In this document: piece after piece, positions 23,669 through 35,140 of the stretch
Layout of the letters: each line of letters opens with the position of its first letter
How positions within the stretch are numbered: the first letter of the stretch is position 1
NCBI RefSeq assembly: GCF_001619985.1
Contig: NW_017264198.1
Location: 62,001-126,000, forward strand
DNA length: 64,000 bases
Reading direction: 5' to 3'
Origin: Xylona heveae TC161
Taxonomy: Eukaryota; Ascomycota; Xylonomycetes; Xylonales; Xylonaceae
Position numbers and translations under genes: made by a program
Notes under the pieces: generated by a model
Database searches by the model: none
Seen by the model: only the letters and a program-made list of their open reading frames with translations
Told to the model about the DNA's origin: nothing

Positions 23669-25003
23669 TTATCTTGCCAAGATAATTCTTCTTGGACCGA
23701 GCGGCACCGGAAAGTGCGCATCTCCCTTTCCTTATCGTACCCCGCTCTTCTCCGTTGGCACGTAGATGTCTGCCCGTCGGGGCTCGCGCAACACCTTTCG
23801 TGGTCTGCGAATTCTCGCCGCCAAAAGCGCTGACGAGTGATATATCGACCAAATTTAGGTCATGTCTATTGCATAGATTTGTAAAAAGCGAGTGTACGTC
23901 CCATATATCCAATACCCTTCTCAAGTCGTCTATGCCAGGGTACCACTCTTCTCTGGGCGCAACACTGAGCTGACTGGGGAGCTTCCTGCATATCTAGGGC
24001 GAGTTCTCTCCTCGCAAACAATTGGCGTTGAATTTTCGTCCAAGGTGGTGAAAGTTGGGACCGGCGCGCGTCGAAAGCGCATAAAGTTGCAGGTGAGATT
24101 AGGACGCGATCAACCACTTCGCTCCCCGATACAGCCCTTGGCTCCCGCAAAACTAGCGTGCGAGGATTTGTTACTCAAAGGAAGCATTATGAGCTATGAA
24201 AGCTAAGGAATACATGAACGCAGCTGTGGGACACGGCTGGGACAGAACGCTTTCGATCCGTTTCCCGCTCCTACTACCGAGGCGCCGCGGGCGCATTGCT
24301 GGTCTACGACCTAGCATCGCACGCGTCTTTTGAGGCACTACCAACCTTTCTCAGCGATGCGCGGGCGCTCGCATCGCCGAACCTGACCATGATTCTCGTC
24401 GGCAACAAAGCGGATCTCTCATCCTCAGATGACTCGGCGGCACAATATCAACACGCTATGGATGGGTCACCGCCAATGGGTACTCCATCAAGTCTCAGCA
24501 GCAAGAAATCACTAAATAGCAATCCATATAACTCGATCGGATCCAGCTCAACCTTTGGCGTGGGGGCGCGAAATTCTGCTACAATTGCGCCAGAAGGCCG
24601 GGAAGTCTCCCCGGAGGAGGCTTCCCGGTGGGCGTCATCTTGTGCGATTCCCGTCTCTGCCGAGGTTTCAGCATTGTCGGGCGACAACGTCGACGAGATC
24701 TTTGCTCGGCTGGCCCGCATGATTCTGACTAAAATTGAGCTCGGAGAAATTGACCCGGATGATCCTCAGAGCGGCATCCAATATGGGGATAGCGGTAGCT
24801 GGGGGTTTAGTGATGGTGGAACAACGGGCTCCAAGAGCCGGGGAAATGACAGTAGTGCTGGTTCCACAAGACGAGTCAATCGCGGCCGACGACGCACCAA
24901 TACCAATGGCTGGATGACAGGCGTTCGAGAATGGGAAGAAGTCTTCCGGTTAGACTCGAATGGCCGTCGACGGCGTGGCGGACAATCCGGAGGCTGCTGT
25001 TGA
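23661..25003 (+). CDS. Rab4-type small GTPase
   Basis: Four exons, 23661-23713, 23859-23893, 23998-24092 and 24224-25003, make 320 aa. The G1 loop GPSGTGKS (residues 12-19) is split by intron 1. Then come [18 protein letters not shown] (effector region, joined across intron 2), [22 protein letters not shown] (G3, from residue 63), NKAD (G4) and a G5 region around [17 protein letters not shown]. The C-terminus ends GGCC, a di-cysteine site for geranylgeranylation. The effector and switch II sequences fit the Rab4/Rab14 branch, so the likely role is early-endosome recycling. It is longer than the usual 210-250 aa because a Ser-rich stretch of about 70 residues follows NKAD and a Gly/Ser-rich tail precedes the cysteines. 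Confidence 0.92.
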
Positions 25004-25494
25004 TTTTACTCCCGTATGGGCACCGATAAAGCATGGTCGAATGCCATCTCGGGGCCCGATACTGTACAGTGAGCAGGGCATTCTAATCGGCCTTGAAGGC
25101 CAACTCCCGCTGCCTCATGCGCATTCTATTGATTTCAGCCCTTTAATCACTATTATTCTTTTCTCATTTATATAGAGCAGTGCTCCCTTTTTGGATATTT
25201 ACCTTCACTTGCATCTTTTCAACAGCCTTTTAAGATTTGATTTCACGAATTGGAAAGATTAGCGTGTTTCTGTCAGCCTTGGTTGCGGAAGTTACTCCGC
25301 AGATATACTCTTTGTCTAGGCGCATTATCATAATTTCACTTCTTTATCATAGTTTTCCAACTACAGCAGTGTTCTTTTGGACTTTAGCTTTGGAATTGGA
25401 TCTCCCAAACTCAGCTCTTAGATGCTGGCATCCATCTTCGGACTTTTCATGTACATATCTACCTCCGCATATCGACAATCATGATATGCCAATT
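25004..25494. other. Intergenic region between converging genes
   Basis: These 491 AT-rich bases form the 3' UTRs of the Rab gene and the SDR gene. No gene was seen. Confidence 0.6.
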
Positions 25495-26563
25495 TCACGG
25501 CAGTGTATACCCTCCATCAATGACGATTTGCGCTCCAGTCATATAGCTTGATGCGTCGGAAGCGCAGAAGACATAGGCGCCTTTCAACTCGTATGGGTCG
25601 CAAAATCGCTGTGCCGGAACCATGCCAAGCCATTTCTCCTTCCACTCTGCCGGAAATGCCGAGATCATATCGGTCGAGATGAATCCCGGTGAAATGCAAT
25701 TAACGCGACAAAAGTCGACCCATTCCACGCTCAGACATTTTGCTAGCTGGACCAGGCCGGCTTTCGAAGCATTGTACTATTACATGTCAGTTGGATTCCC
25801 TGGTACTCATCTTACATTTTGAGACAGAAAAAAAAAGATAACAGGAGGAATGAGAAGAAGGAAGGAATGAATGAATGAATGAAAACTTACGGCAGCTTGC
25901 TTCTGCGGGACATTTACCAGGATAGCGCTAACAGAAGCCGTAAAAATGACATTTCCATAACCCTGCTCCTTGAAAATCCGCGATGCAGCCTGCGCAGTAT
26001 AAAACGCTCCGTCGAGATTGACTTTCATAATCTCGCTGAACTGCTCAGGCGTGTAGTCTTCCGCGGGATAATGCGATGTGACTCCTGCATTTGCGACAAT
26101 GATGTCCAGCTTCCCAAAGTCCTTGGCTATTTGCTTGATCGTGCCTTCTATCGTCCCGGCGTCCGTCACGTTGGATCGATATGCCACGCATTTGACATTA
26201 TTCGCGGAAGCAATTTCTGCCGCCAGACTCTCTGCGTCTCGTGTGCTGCTGTATATTAAAGCGACCTATTCTGCGTTAGTAGTTGGGCATCAATCAAGAG
26301 TTTTATGGGAAGGGTCCGAAGGGGAGATACTTACGTCTGCGCCAGCTTCTGCAAGACCGCGAGAGACTTCGAGTCCAATGCCCCGTGCGCCGCCTGGATA
26401 TTGTCCAATTCAGCGTCAGCGATCCAGCTTTGACCGTGTAGCTTCATTTTCAACTAGGTTATGGCAGTAGGAAGGAATAGGGTGTACCTGTAACTGCAGC
26501 CACCTTCCCCCGCAGACTGAATGCGCTGAGCACATTTTTGTTCTCAGGTTTCGCTAGGACCAT
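25495..26563 (-). CDS. SDR-family reductase, sorbose reductase / mannitol dehydrogenase type
   Basis: Four exons on the minus strand: 26488-26563, 26335-26393, 25891-26265 and 25495-25776; all phases agree and the product is 263 aa. It has the classical short-chain dehydrogenase pattern: TGGARGIG (nucleotide-binding, joined across intron 1), NAG in IIVANAGVTSHYP, a catalytic Ser in FTASVSAILVN and YNASK (Tyr and Lys of the active site, formed by splicing at intron 3). It ends with GAQIVIDGGYTLP. The closest known group is the fungal NADP(H)-dependent sorbose reductase/mannitol dehydrogenase cluster, which interconverts ketoses and polyols. Intron 3 holds a GAAT repeat. It is divergent from the beta-mannosidase gene with about 1 kb between the starts, so a joint role in mannose or polyol use is possible but not shown. 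Confidence 0.92.
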
Positions 26564-27583
26564 TGTTGACGTATGTTCGTGAACAGTAGCTTAATTCTGT
26601 AAGTCAATTGGAGTAGTTTCTGGAGAAGAAAAGCTTGCGCAAGCTTCGATGGTTTTTGTATGAGTCTATGAGAGAATTCACGTGTCGTGGGCCAGGTTAC
26701 AAGTCCTTCAAATGGAGTATGGAATTGAAAATGCTTGTCAACATCGTGGGGTCTAGGCTGCGGGATAAGAAAACTCCAACATGGAGGAGTAGCTGGCTCC
26801 ACATGTCGGTGGATTATAGTCCCGCCATGGTGGGTGGACAGCGGAATTGCCGTCCCCGTTAGGGGTGGAGCACAGACAGTGGGGGAGTGTCGCTGTGGGG
26901 CCCCATAGTTACATCCCTCGTTAGTTCGGTGCATTCTTTGCTATTTGTAGACGATGTGCAGGTGGGGGGATAAGTCCACTGATAAGGCCATCATTGGTGA
27001 GAGTTTTACGGGGTATGCATAATTGGTGTTCTTATTCTTGTTCTAGAAACGGTTATTACAAAGGCAGTGCCACCCGTGCTCCACCGAGAGAGTCATACTT
27101 CTCCGGTATGGGTTCTGTGCTTAACTGGGGTTCGAACGTATCGATTCCATAAGAGCCTTCAGACCAACTATCTTACCTAAACGTTGCTCTCTTAGCGGGA
27201 TTGGAAATACTGAACATTTAAATTGATCAGCAACCTTGTGCGAGGATGTCTCTCGAACGCTATGTAGACTAAGAACGAGAGAGCTTCTCTGCGGCGCTTA
27301 ACGGGGAGAATGCAGGTTTCGGTTATGCTTTGCAGCTAAGCGCCAGTACACCTCTCCTCACGTTTCTGCCGCGAATAGCGTATCTTGGTCTCCTCAGTTA
27401 GCCCTCACGTCCAATCAAGACACAAAAGCAGATTCATTTTTAATAATATTAAGATATGCCAAATCAACTTCCACAGATGATCCATAAATTTTCACCATAG
27501 ATTGGGCAGAATTTGCTCCTCTAAAATCAAAACCCTCGGGTTGGGCATTGACTTCAACCCCGCTTTGAGTCACACTGCTCAGA
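26564..27583. other. Divergent promoter region of SDR and beta-mannosidase genes
   Basis: These 1,020 bases lie between two outward-facing start codons. No coding frame was recognised. It is the likely joint control region for the two carbohydrate genes. Confidence 0.55.
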
Positions 27584-30238
27584 ATGGCACGGACCACAAT
27601 ACCTTTAGATACAGGATGGATATTCAAACAAGCAGAAGACGAGTCGTCAGGATATCTCCCCGTGTCTCAATTTCCGACAAATATTCATCTTGATCTACTT
27701 GCGCATGGACTCATTCAGGACCCCTATCTTTCAACAAATGAAAATGACGTTCAATGGATCGGAGAGAAATCTTGGGCTTACAAGACTCATTTCAAAACCC
27801 CAAATACACACCTATCGACAGCTATACTCAAATTCCACGGGCTTGATACTTTTGCTACAGTCTTTCTGAATGGAAAGCAAATTCTTGAATCAGATAATAT
27901 GTTTGTGCCGAGAACAGTCACAGTTACCGACAAGTTAATGATTGATGGAGATAATGAGCTGCTCATTGTTTTTGAAAGCGCCTTTCTCAAGGGCAAAAAG
28001 ATTGTGGAAAAGTATCCCAAGCATCATTGGGGCTGTTGGAATGGTGATCCGAGCCGACTGGCCGTTCGTAAGGCACAGTACCACTATGTATGAAGCTCTG
28101 CTCGAAACAATATGACTGCGCTGACAGAATTATCCCAGGGCTGGGATTGGGGACCAGTTATGCTGACTTGCGGTCCCTGGAGACCTGTGGAGCTTGAGTT
28201 ATATGACGCCAGAATCTCATATATTTCGACAACTGCAACAGTGAGTGATGATTTGAAGTCAGCTGAGCTCACTGCAGACGTCCATGTAGACGGCAAATCA
28301 ACCCATGTACTCTTTGAGATCACCCGAGGCGCTTTTAGAGTAGCCAAGGAGATGATTCGAGTGGAAAGCAAGAAAATCACAGCAACGTTTAGAGTTCAAA
28401 ATCCCGAATTATGGTTCCCTGCTCGATATGGAAAGCAGCCTCTGTATGAACTCAAGGCTACGCTTCTCACGGATGGAAATTGTCAAGATTCCTTGTGCAA
28501 ACGGTTTGGTTTCCGAAAGGTGGAAGTCGTCCGCCGTGAGCTCGATGATAGTCCCGGATCTTCTTTCTTCTTCAGAATCAACAATATACCGATCTTCTGT
28601 GGTGGAAGCGACTGGATTCCTGCTGATTGCTTTATACCAAGACTCAAGCCACAAGATTACCGTGAATGGGTGCAGTTTGCGGCCAAAAATAACCACGATA
28701 TGCTTCGTGTCTGGGGAGGAGGCATCTATGAGGAGCAGGCATTCTACGAAGCATGTGATGAATTCGGTTTACTGGTTTGGCAAGACTTTTTATTCGCATG
28801 TGGGAATTATCCTGCACATCCAGAATTCCTGGAGTCGGTCAAAGAGGAGGCTGAGTCCAATATCAAAGCACTAAAACATCATCCATGTATCGTGATATGG
28901 GCTGGGAACAACGAGGACTACCAATACCGAGAGAGCGAAGGACTGGACTACGATCCAGACGACAAAGACACTCAAAGCTGGCTCAAAGGTTCATTTCCTG
29001 CAAGATACATCTACGAGAAATTACTTGTTGAGATAACGAGAGATCTGATACCCGAAACATTCTATCATTTTGGTTCACCATGGGGAGGGAAGGACACTCG
29101 AGATCCAACCGTCGGTGACATTCATCAGTGGAGCAGTAAGTCACTCTATGCCCAACAATTGTAAGCCCCAGCTAATCTATTCTTTATCCTAGTATGGCAT
29201 GGAGGAGAACGCTATCAAGACTTTGGAAAGCTCTCTGGGAGATTCGTCAGTGAATTCGGAATGCAAGCTCTCCCCGATGTCAAAACCATTGACAGCTTTC
29301 TTCCCGCAAAATCTCATGACCGCTATGCCCAGTCCTTGACACTTGACTTTCACAACAAAGCCAGCGGCCATGAGGAGAAGCTGAGCGCCTACCTCACTTC
29401 CAATCTTCGATATACTTTCGATCCATTAGAGAAATACATATATTCTACGCAATTAATGCAGGCCGAATGCCTTGCTACAGCTTATCGACTATGGAAACGG
29501 GAATGGAAAGGCCCGAATCGAGAATACTGTGGAGGAGCTCTAGTCTGGCAACTCAACGACTGTTGGCCAGTTACTTCCTGGGCGATTGCGGACTATTACC
29601 GCCGGCCGAAACTTGCATCCTACGCTATCAAGCGTGAACTATCCTCGATCACTATTGGGATGGCTCGAATCGTTGAAGAAATCCCTGAAGACCAATACAC
29701 TCGCGTATTCATCAAAAAGGTTCACAAAGTCCAACTATGGGCCACCAATTTGACCTTGCAAAGGCAAGTCGTTGACGTGGTCGTCAAAGCGTGGAACGTA
29801 CTCACAGGAGAGGAAATCTTCAGCCAAACAGTTTCTCAGTACCTTGTCCTCGAGGAGAATCGCACTACAGAGATCCAGGAACTTTTGCTTCCGCGAGGAG
29901 GAAAAGATTTTGAGGAAGGTATTGATGTTGTCTTGGCGGCGTATCTGCTTGAACAAGGACATAGACTTGCGCGATGTGTCAATTGGTTCGAGCCGCTCAA
30001 GTACGTTCCATTGCAGGATGCCAATGGGATTAAACTTGAACTGTCAGAGAATCGGAAGGAAATCCATGTGTCAGCGGCTAAACCGGTAAAAGGGGTCGCC
30101 TTGGAAACGGATGATATGATACTGGAAGATAACTGCATTGACTTGGTGCCGGGTGAGACAGTCACAGTTGGAGTGCAGAAGTGTGGCAAAACGTGGGACA
30201 GGGATCGTATCCGACTTAGATTCCTAGGACAGTCATGA
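27584..30238 (+). CDS. mndB: Beta-mannosidase, GH2, intracellular clade B
   Basis: Three exons, 27584-28087, 28139-29135 and 29193-30238, give 848 aa, the usual length for fungal MndB. It removes terminal beta-mannose from mannan and N-glycan oligosaccharides. Landmarks are the N-terminal sugar-binding domain (LDTGWIFKQ), AQYHYGWDWGPVMLTCGPW joined across intron 1, GGSDWIPADCFIP, HDMLRVWGGGIYE, the acid/base Glu in WAGNNEDYQ (E427) and the nucleophile Glu in FVSEFGMQ (E521). Both active-site residues are present, so the enzyme looks functional. It lacks a signal peptide, which separates clade B (cytosolic) from secreted clade A. Confidence 0.95.
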
Positions 30239-30439
30239 GCGATTAATGTACGATTTTTCCTTATTAATCACGAGCATCTGCAAAATCATACAATTTTCCT
30301 CTGATGCACAGATCTGGTTTGGCTGCCTCAATGTCTAACAGATATTTTATACTTTGAATCCGAGCAAAGGCACCAATGTGAGCTTCGTGTTTATTTTGGA
30401 AGGATTCAACACACCCTTCGATAATATGCTACCTCCATC

Positions 30440-31471
30440 TCAGTCCAAATCAGGATATCCACTCTCTAGTTGAAATATGCCCATAGAGTTCTCAAACATC
30501 TGCTCTCGCATCTCTTCCACGTCCATACGCTCATCCCAGCTTCCATGCCAAATTATGAACTCCTCAAGACTATCAAAAACCTTTGTTTCCAAATCTTCTT
30601 CATCGCATGACGTATTCGTAAGCACTATCCTCCAAGCCCAATCATGCCCTCTTTTATGTCTCTTGGCGAATCCGGCATCAAGTCGGCAATACGCATAGAA
30701 AGTATAGTAACAGCAATCAAGCCAGAAAGTTTCTCCGCAGATGTATGCAGCCTTCGCCTCGAATTCGAGCTCGAAAAACTCTTGCAAGCATTCGTGGGAA
30801 TGCTTGTGCAAGTCAAGAAATATGTCGCGTGTCTCTTCAATACTCTTGTTTTCCAAACCACCACTACCATACATATGAAAGTCATATGCTTTCCCGTAGC
30901 GGAAGTTGGGACCCTCCAATCCATTTGCGTATTTGAGAAAGCTTTTCAGCTCCTCTGGCATCCTGATCCATTGTGCCTCATCCTTGGTTTTTGCAAGCTC
31001 ATTGGTAACTGTCTCGAATGTCTCAATGTATAACTGCCGCTGGGTCTCGTCCAGTTCAGGTGGATGAAGCCCATCCATAACTGGATGAGGTAGGGTTTTC
31101 ACATCCTCTAGTCGCTTCACTGCCCTCTCACTCTCGAGTTGGGTCTTGCTGGCAATGTCTTTTTTTGCATTGCTTGCCATCCAAGGGGGATTCCATCCCT
31201 CACGTCTGTGCCATTCATTTAGAAGGAACCAGAAGCGGCCCATGACAACCAGCTTTTCTTCTTCGCTTGGCAAATTCATGGCCTCAATATCTTCAATCCT
31301 GTCATAGATGAATTTTTTGTTGGAAGTGTACATTTTCTCGCGGTATAATTCGATTGTTTTGCGCATCTTCTCGCCCATTGACATTGATGACGAGGAGAAC
31401 AATTGCGAGGTAGATTGCTCAGAGCTCTCTGCGCCACGTATCGTAAGAGTGATAGGCGTTTGTTCAGCCAT
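30440..31471 (-). CDS. Tandem paralogue 1 of an unrecognised fungal family
   Basis: Intronless, 343 aa from the ATG at 31471, which lines up with the starts of its two neighbours. Shared blocks are KMYTSNKKFIYDRIEDIEAMNLP, here residues of about 40-62, then ERAVKRLEDVKTL.HP.MDG, LKSFLKYANGLEGPNFRYG, GHDWAWRIVLTN and WHGSWDERMDVEEMREQMFE near the C-terminus. It is acidic, probably cytosolic, with no signal peptide or membrane helix. Mostly helical by composition. I do not recognise the family. Three copies in a row on one strand point to recent local duplication. Confidence 0.8.
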   Translation of the reverse strand: MAEQTPITLTIRGAESSEQSTSQLFSSSSMSMGEKMRKTIELYREKMYTSNKKFIYDRIEDIEAMNLPSEEEKLVVMGRFWFLLNEWHRREGWNPPWMASNAKKDIASKTQLESERAVKRLEDVKTLPHPVMDGLHPPELDETQRQLYIETFETVTNELAKTKDEAQWIRMPEELKSFLKYANGLEGPNFRYGKAYDFHMYGSGGLENKSIEETRDIFLDLHKHSHECLQEFFELEFEAKAAYICGETFWLDCCYYTFYAYCRLDAGFAKRHKRGHDWAWRIVLTNTSCDEEDLETKVFDSLEEFIIWHGSWDERMDVEEMREQMFENSMGIFQLESGYPDLD

Positions 31472-32026
31472 GATGGCAGATGCGTCGATAGCAATGTGAA
31501 TAGATAATTGTGAAGAACTCGACAGGAGATCAGAACGCATAGAAGGCGAAAAGTGGGGAATTCGACTGGGAAATTTAATCTCAAATGTAAAAGAGAAACA
31601 CAAGTAAAACAAAAATCCAAATTGAATGTAATAGTGATACTACAGGTAAAACGTTCCAGTCTTATAATTGAATTTCGTCGTTGCGGAAAGGGGTAAACAT
31701 AAGGCAACCAAAGTCACGGGATCCTAACAAGATAAAGGGGAACCCACATTTTTTTATCATCATTGATGGAGCCCAAAGACGATAAGTAACGTATTTTCTC
31801 AATAAATCGAGCGTCTTCACAGAAAAGAAGGCCTGATCGGTGACGCTTCTCCATAGGCTCCTAATTTTATTGAAATTGAAGAGCTTCATTTCATGTGGTT
31901 GATCGGTTCGGTTTGAAAATTTGTTAAGTTGCCTATACACTAGGCTTCCAGGCGGGCGAAAGTATTCATGGAAAGAGAAATGCTAAAGTTTTCCACCATA
32001 AAGTTCGGTGATAGGCCATCTCTAGT
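31472..32026. other. Spacer between paralogues 1 and 2
   Basis: These 555 bases hold the promoter of paralogue 1 and the 3' UTR of paralogue 2. AT-rich; no gene was seen. Confidence 0.6.
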
Positions 32027-33022
32027 TCATTTGAGCTGGGCATATGCACTTTGTGATGGAAACCTACCATATGTGTCTTCAAAAACCTGTTGCCGTAAGT
32101 CTTTCGGGTCCATCCGCTCAGACCAGCTTCCAAGCCAATTTATGAAGTCCAGAATGCTATCAAAAGTCGTGTAACCCAAACTATCGTACATGCTGAGGCC
32201 AGTAAGGAGTATCCGCCAAGCCCACTGATGATCCTTCTTGCTTTTATCGCAGTTAAATCCCCATTCGTGAATTGGACAATACGCGTAGATAGTCCAGTAT
32301 GTCTCATTCCCTCTGGTGGTTTCCCCCCAAAGAAAGCATGCTTTTGGCTCTATATTCGGAACCAAATCGTCCACTATGCAGCTGTGCTCATCTCGTAGCT
32401 GTTCAAGAAAATTTTCGCGAAGCTCTGCTGGGGTCTTATCCCCATCGCGTTCATCGTATGGTGCGAACTCCCACACATCCCAAAAGCGAAAGTTTGGATC
32501 TTCCAAACGACATGCATATTTGAGAAAGCTTTTCAACTCGTCTGTGGCCTGGATCCACGGTGCTCCGTCCTTCTCGGTCTCTGCAACCTCATTGGCCACG
32601 GTTTTAAAAGTCTCGATAAATACTTGGCGTTGAGCATCATCCAAAGCAGGCGGGATAAATCCATCCATAGAGTAGTGATCCAATGTCTTTACGTCTTCTA
32701 AACGCTGCACTGCTTTCTCACGCTCGGATTGTTCGAGCTTTGCTTTTGGGATGAGATGTCTGAGCACCGGAGAGTGTGATTCACCCAGATCGATCCAGAA
32801 ACGGCGCATGAAGTCCAGTTTTCCTTCCTCGTTCGGTAAATTCATTCTCTCGATGTCGTCAATGATATCGTAGATGAATTGTTTATTCGATTTGTACATT
32901 TTGTTGCAGTATGTCTGGATTGCTGTGTCCATTTTCTCGTCCATTGACGATAATGACAAGTTGGAGGAATCATAAATGTTTGATTCACAAATCGAAACAG
33001 AGGCAATGGGGGTTTCGGTCAT
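32027..33022 (-). CDS. Tandem paralogue 2 of an unrecognised fungal family
   Basis: Intronless, 331 aa from the ATG at 33022 (MTETPIASVS, aligned with the starts of copies 1 and 3). It keeps the family blocks: KMYKSNKQFIYDIIDDIERM, EKAVQRLEDVKTLDH.SMDGF, LKSFLKYACRLEDPNFRF, DHQWAWRILLTG and WLGSWSERMDPKDLRQQVFE. It differs from copy 1 at many places, so duplication is not very recent. No domain was recognised. Soluble, acidic, no targeting signal. Confidence 0.8.
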   Translation of the reverse strand: MTETPIASVSICESNIYDSSNLSLSSMDEKMDTAIQTYCNKMYKSNKQFIYDIIDDIERMNLPNEEGKLDFMRRFWIDLGESHSPVLRHLIPKAKLEQSEREKAVQRLEDVKTLDHYSMDGFIPPALDDAQRQVFIETFKTVANEVAETEKDGAPWIQATDELKSFLKYACRLEDPNFRFWDVWEFAPYDERDGDKTPAELRENFLEQLRDEHSCIVDDLVPNIEPKACFLWGETTRGNETYWTIYAYCPIHEWGFNCDKSKKDHQWAWRILLTGLSMYDSLGYTTFDSILDFINWLGSWSERMDPKDLRQQVFEDTYGRFPSQSAYAQLK

Positions 33023-33469
33023 TCTGGTAGGTGCTTCAGCGAGGGTCAAGAATAGAGAAAGAAAAGAGCCTTTCGAAGATACTTGAGCGGTTGGATAGAC
33101 CGGGTCTTTTTGGGCAACAAGCTACAGAGTATATAGTAGTGCGATGGACCTAGACACACTGCTTATCCCCGAGACGCCCCACAAGGCCCGCCTCTTCTTC
33201 CGCCGTGCTTTGTCGTGGGAATGTTATTTTTCCTCATAAAAATTTTAATTATACTTGACCTAAGTGTGTACTACATAATATGCAACTATTCGGAGATTTT
33301 CAGTCATAATTGCCTGTATCGTCTGTATATTTTCTCGTATTGGAACACACTTGTAATGACGAACGTCTGTCGTTTTAGTCTGTATACATTCAATCTTGCC
33401 TCCAAGTTTACATTAAAAGGTTAGTCTCGATATGTGACCTCGTAATTGTATACCATTAAATTTCTGCTG
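33023..33469. other. Spacer between paralogues 2 and 3
   Basis: These 447 bases, AT-rich, contain the promoter of paralogue 2 and the 3' end of paralogue 3. No gene was seen. Confidence 0.6.
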
Positions 33470-34474
33470 CTAATACTGGCTAAAAAGATCCTCGGGGTCC
33501 TCAAACATCTGTATCTGCATCTCTGCCACATCCATACGTTCAAACCAACTGCCATACCATTCTATAAAATCCAGGAGAGTATGGAAAACCACAACTCCCG
33601 GATCATCTACCCCATCTGAATCACTAAAAAATAATACACGCCAAGCCCATTCGTGATTCCCGTGATCTTTGTCACCGCCCTTCTTTCGACCTGTATACGG
33701 TCGACAGTACGCATAAAAGCTATAGTAAGTGAAACCTTTCCGAACAGCTTCTCCGCAATAAAAAGTTGCCTTTAGTTCGATATAGCCTCCCATCCAGTCC
33801 AGCAGATGTTCTTCCGGCTTGTACCTGAGGCTTCGGATAAAGAAGTCGCGGGTTTCTTCAAAGGGTTTTCCCTGCAGCAGCTCGCCGGGATCGTCGTACA
33901 TTTCAAAGCCACATATGGGTGCAAAACGGAAATTAGGGTCCTCCAACCTTCTAGCAAACCTGAGAAAGCTTTTCAGGTCTTCTGATACATGAATCCACTC
34001 TGCCTCATTTCTTCTGATTCCTGCCATCTCGTTGGCAACAATCTCCAATGCCTCGGAGAAAGCTTGACACTGGGTACTGTTCAAAGTAGGTGGCCAGAAC
34101 CCATCCATAAATGGATGATGCAAATTTTTTACATCTTCTAGTCGCTTCACCGCTTTCTCCCGCTCGACTTGTGCCATTCGTTTTCTGGCCCCCTCTAGAT
34201 GGGCATTAAGAGAAACCCGTTCTGGTATATACCATTTATCCATATGGAACCAGAAACGGCCCATGAGGGCCAATTTGGCCTCTTCGTTGGGCAGGTTCAT
34301 TGCTTCAATATCTTCGACACGATCGTGAATGAACTGTACGTTTGACTTGTACATTTTGTCGCGGTATGTTTGGATTGCTTCGCCCATCTTTTCATCCATC
34401 GATAACGATGAGTGCGATCGTTCTCCATTGTCTGCTGACCGAATTGGGATGGAGACGGCAGACTGGTCGGTCAT
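33470..34474 (-). CDS. Tandem paralogue 3 of an unrecognised fungal family
   Basis: Intronless, 334 aa from the ATG at 34474 (MTDQSAVSIPIRS). The frame is open upstream to 34684, but the aligned start and composition favour 34474. It shares KMYKSNVQFIHDRVEDIEAM, EKAVKRLEDVKNLHHPFMDGF, LKSFLRFARRLEDPNFRF, HEWAWRVLFFSD and WYGSWFERMDVAEMQIQMFE with its neighbours. N-terminally it looks closer to copy 1 (EDIEAMNLPNEE..L..MGRFWF). Function unknown; divergent from the permease at 35141. Confidence 0.8.
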   Translation of the reverse strand: MTDQSAVSIPIRSADNGERSHSSLSMDEKMGEAIQTYRDKMYKSNVQFIHDRVEDIEAMNLPNEEAKLALMGRFWFHMDKWYIPERVSLNAHLEGARKRMAQVEREKAVKRLEDVKNLHHPFMDGFWPPTLNSTQCQAFSEALEIVANEMAGIRRNEAEWIHVSEDLKSFLRFARRLEDPNFRFAPICGFEMYDDPGELLQGKPFEETRDFFIRSLRYKPEEHLLDWMGGYIELKATFYCGEAVRKGFTYYSFYAYCRPYTGRKKGGDKDHGNHEWAWRVLFFSDSDGVDDPGVVVFHTLLDFIEWYGSWFERMDVAEMQIQMFEDPEDLFSQY

Positions 34475-35140
34475 GGTGTTGGATGCTGGACAAAGTGAAA
34501 TGAAGGAAAGGAGGGGTATGTTTGTTCCTCTCCAAAGCCATTGAAACCACTGATCACTGACACGCATCAACAATGCCAGAATCTCCTGAAGAAATGTGGG
34601 TCTGGGGTTAATGGTGTGCGATAAAGGAGCTTCCGCGTGGAAGATAAGCAAAGCGCAACCGATATCGGGTGGGGTCATAAGCAACCTTGCCCTCCGTTGA
34701 AACCCGACCTTTACCTGAAAGGTGGTTATCTCTCTTTCCTGTCTTCAATTGGACTCTGCTCACCAACGAGCCCAACAAACACCAATGAAATGAGCCAGTC
34801 TCAGCACAGACAGCCAAGCTAGATCCTCATAGCCTTATTTTGTTTATCTCTAGGCTGAGGTACGGTTCCTGATAAGAAGATGGAACGGTTGCAGAAGAGG
34901 ATGCATGCGACTATGACGGGCGTCGCGCTGCCTAGTTGGCGTGTCATGGAATTGGGAGCATTTCCACGCCCGTCATGATTCGACCGATCATGTTGATAAA
35001 CTTATCATGACACATCGTTAGATCCATGCCACTATGAAGAATATAAATGCGAAACACCCTGCCGTCAGGGGAATGTTCAAAAATCCCCTCGGTCTGCGCT
35101 CTCCAATTGTTGCGACGCCCCACAAAACAACACCGATCCA
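34475..35140. other. Divergent promoter region, paralogue 3 and permease
   Basis: These 666 bases lie between outward-facing starts. There are short frames but no recognisable product. Confidence 0.55.

Noticed and set aside
27120-27150. GGTTCGAA-like box suggesting a tRNA T-loop
   Set aside because: No matching A-box, acceptor stem or anticodon arm could be folded around it.
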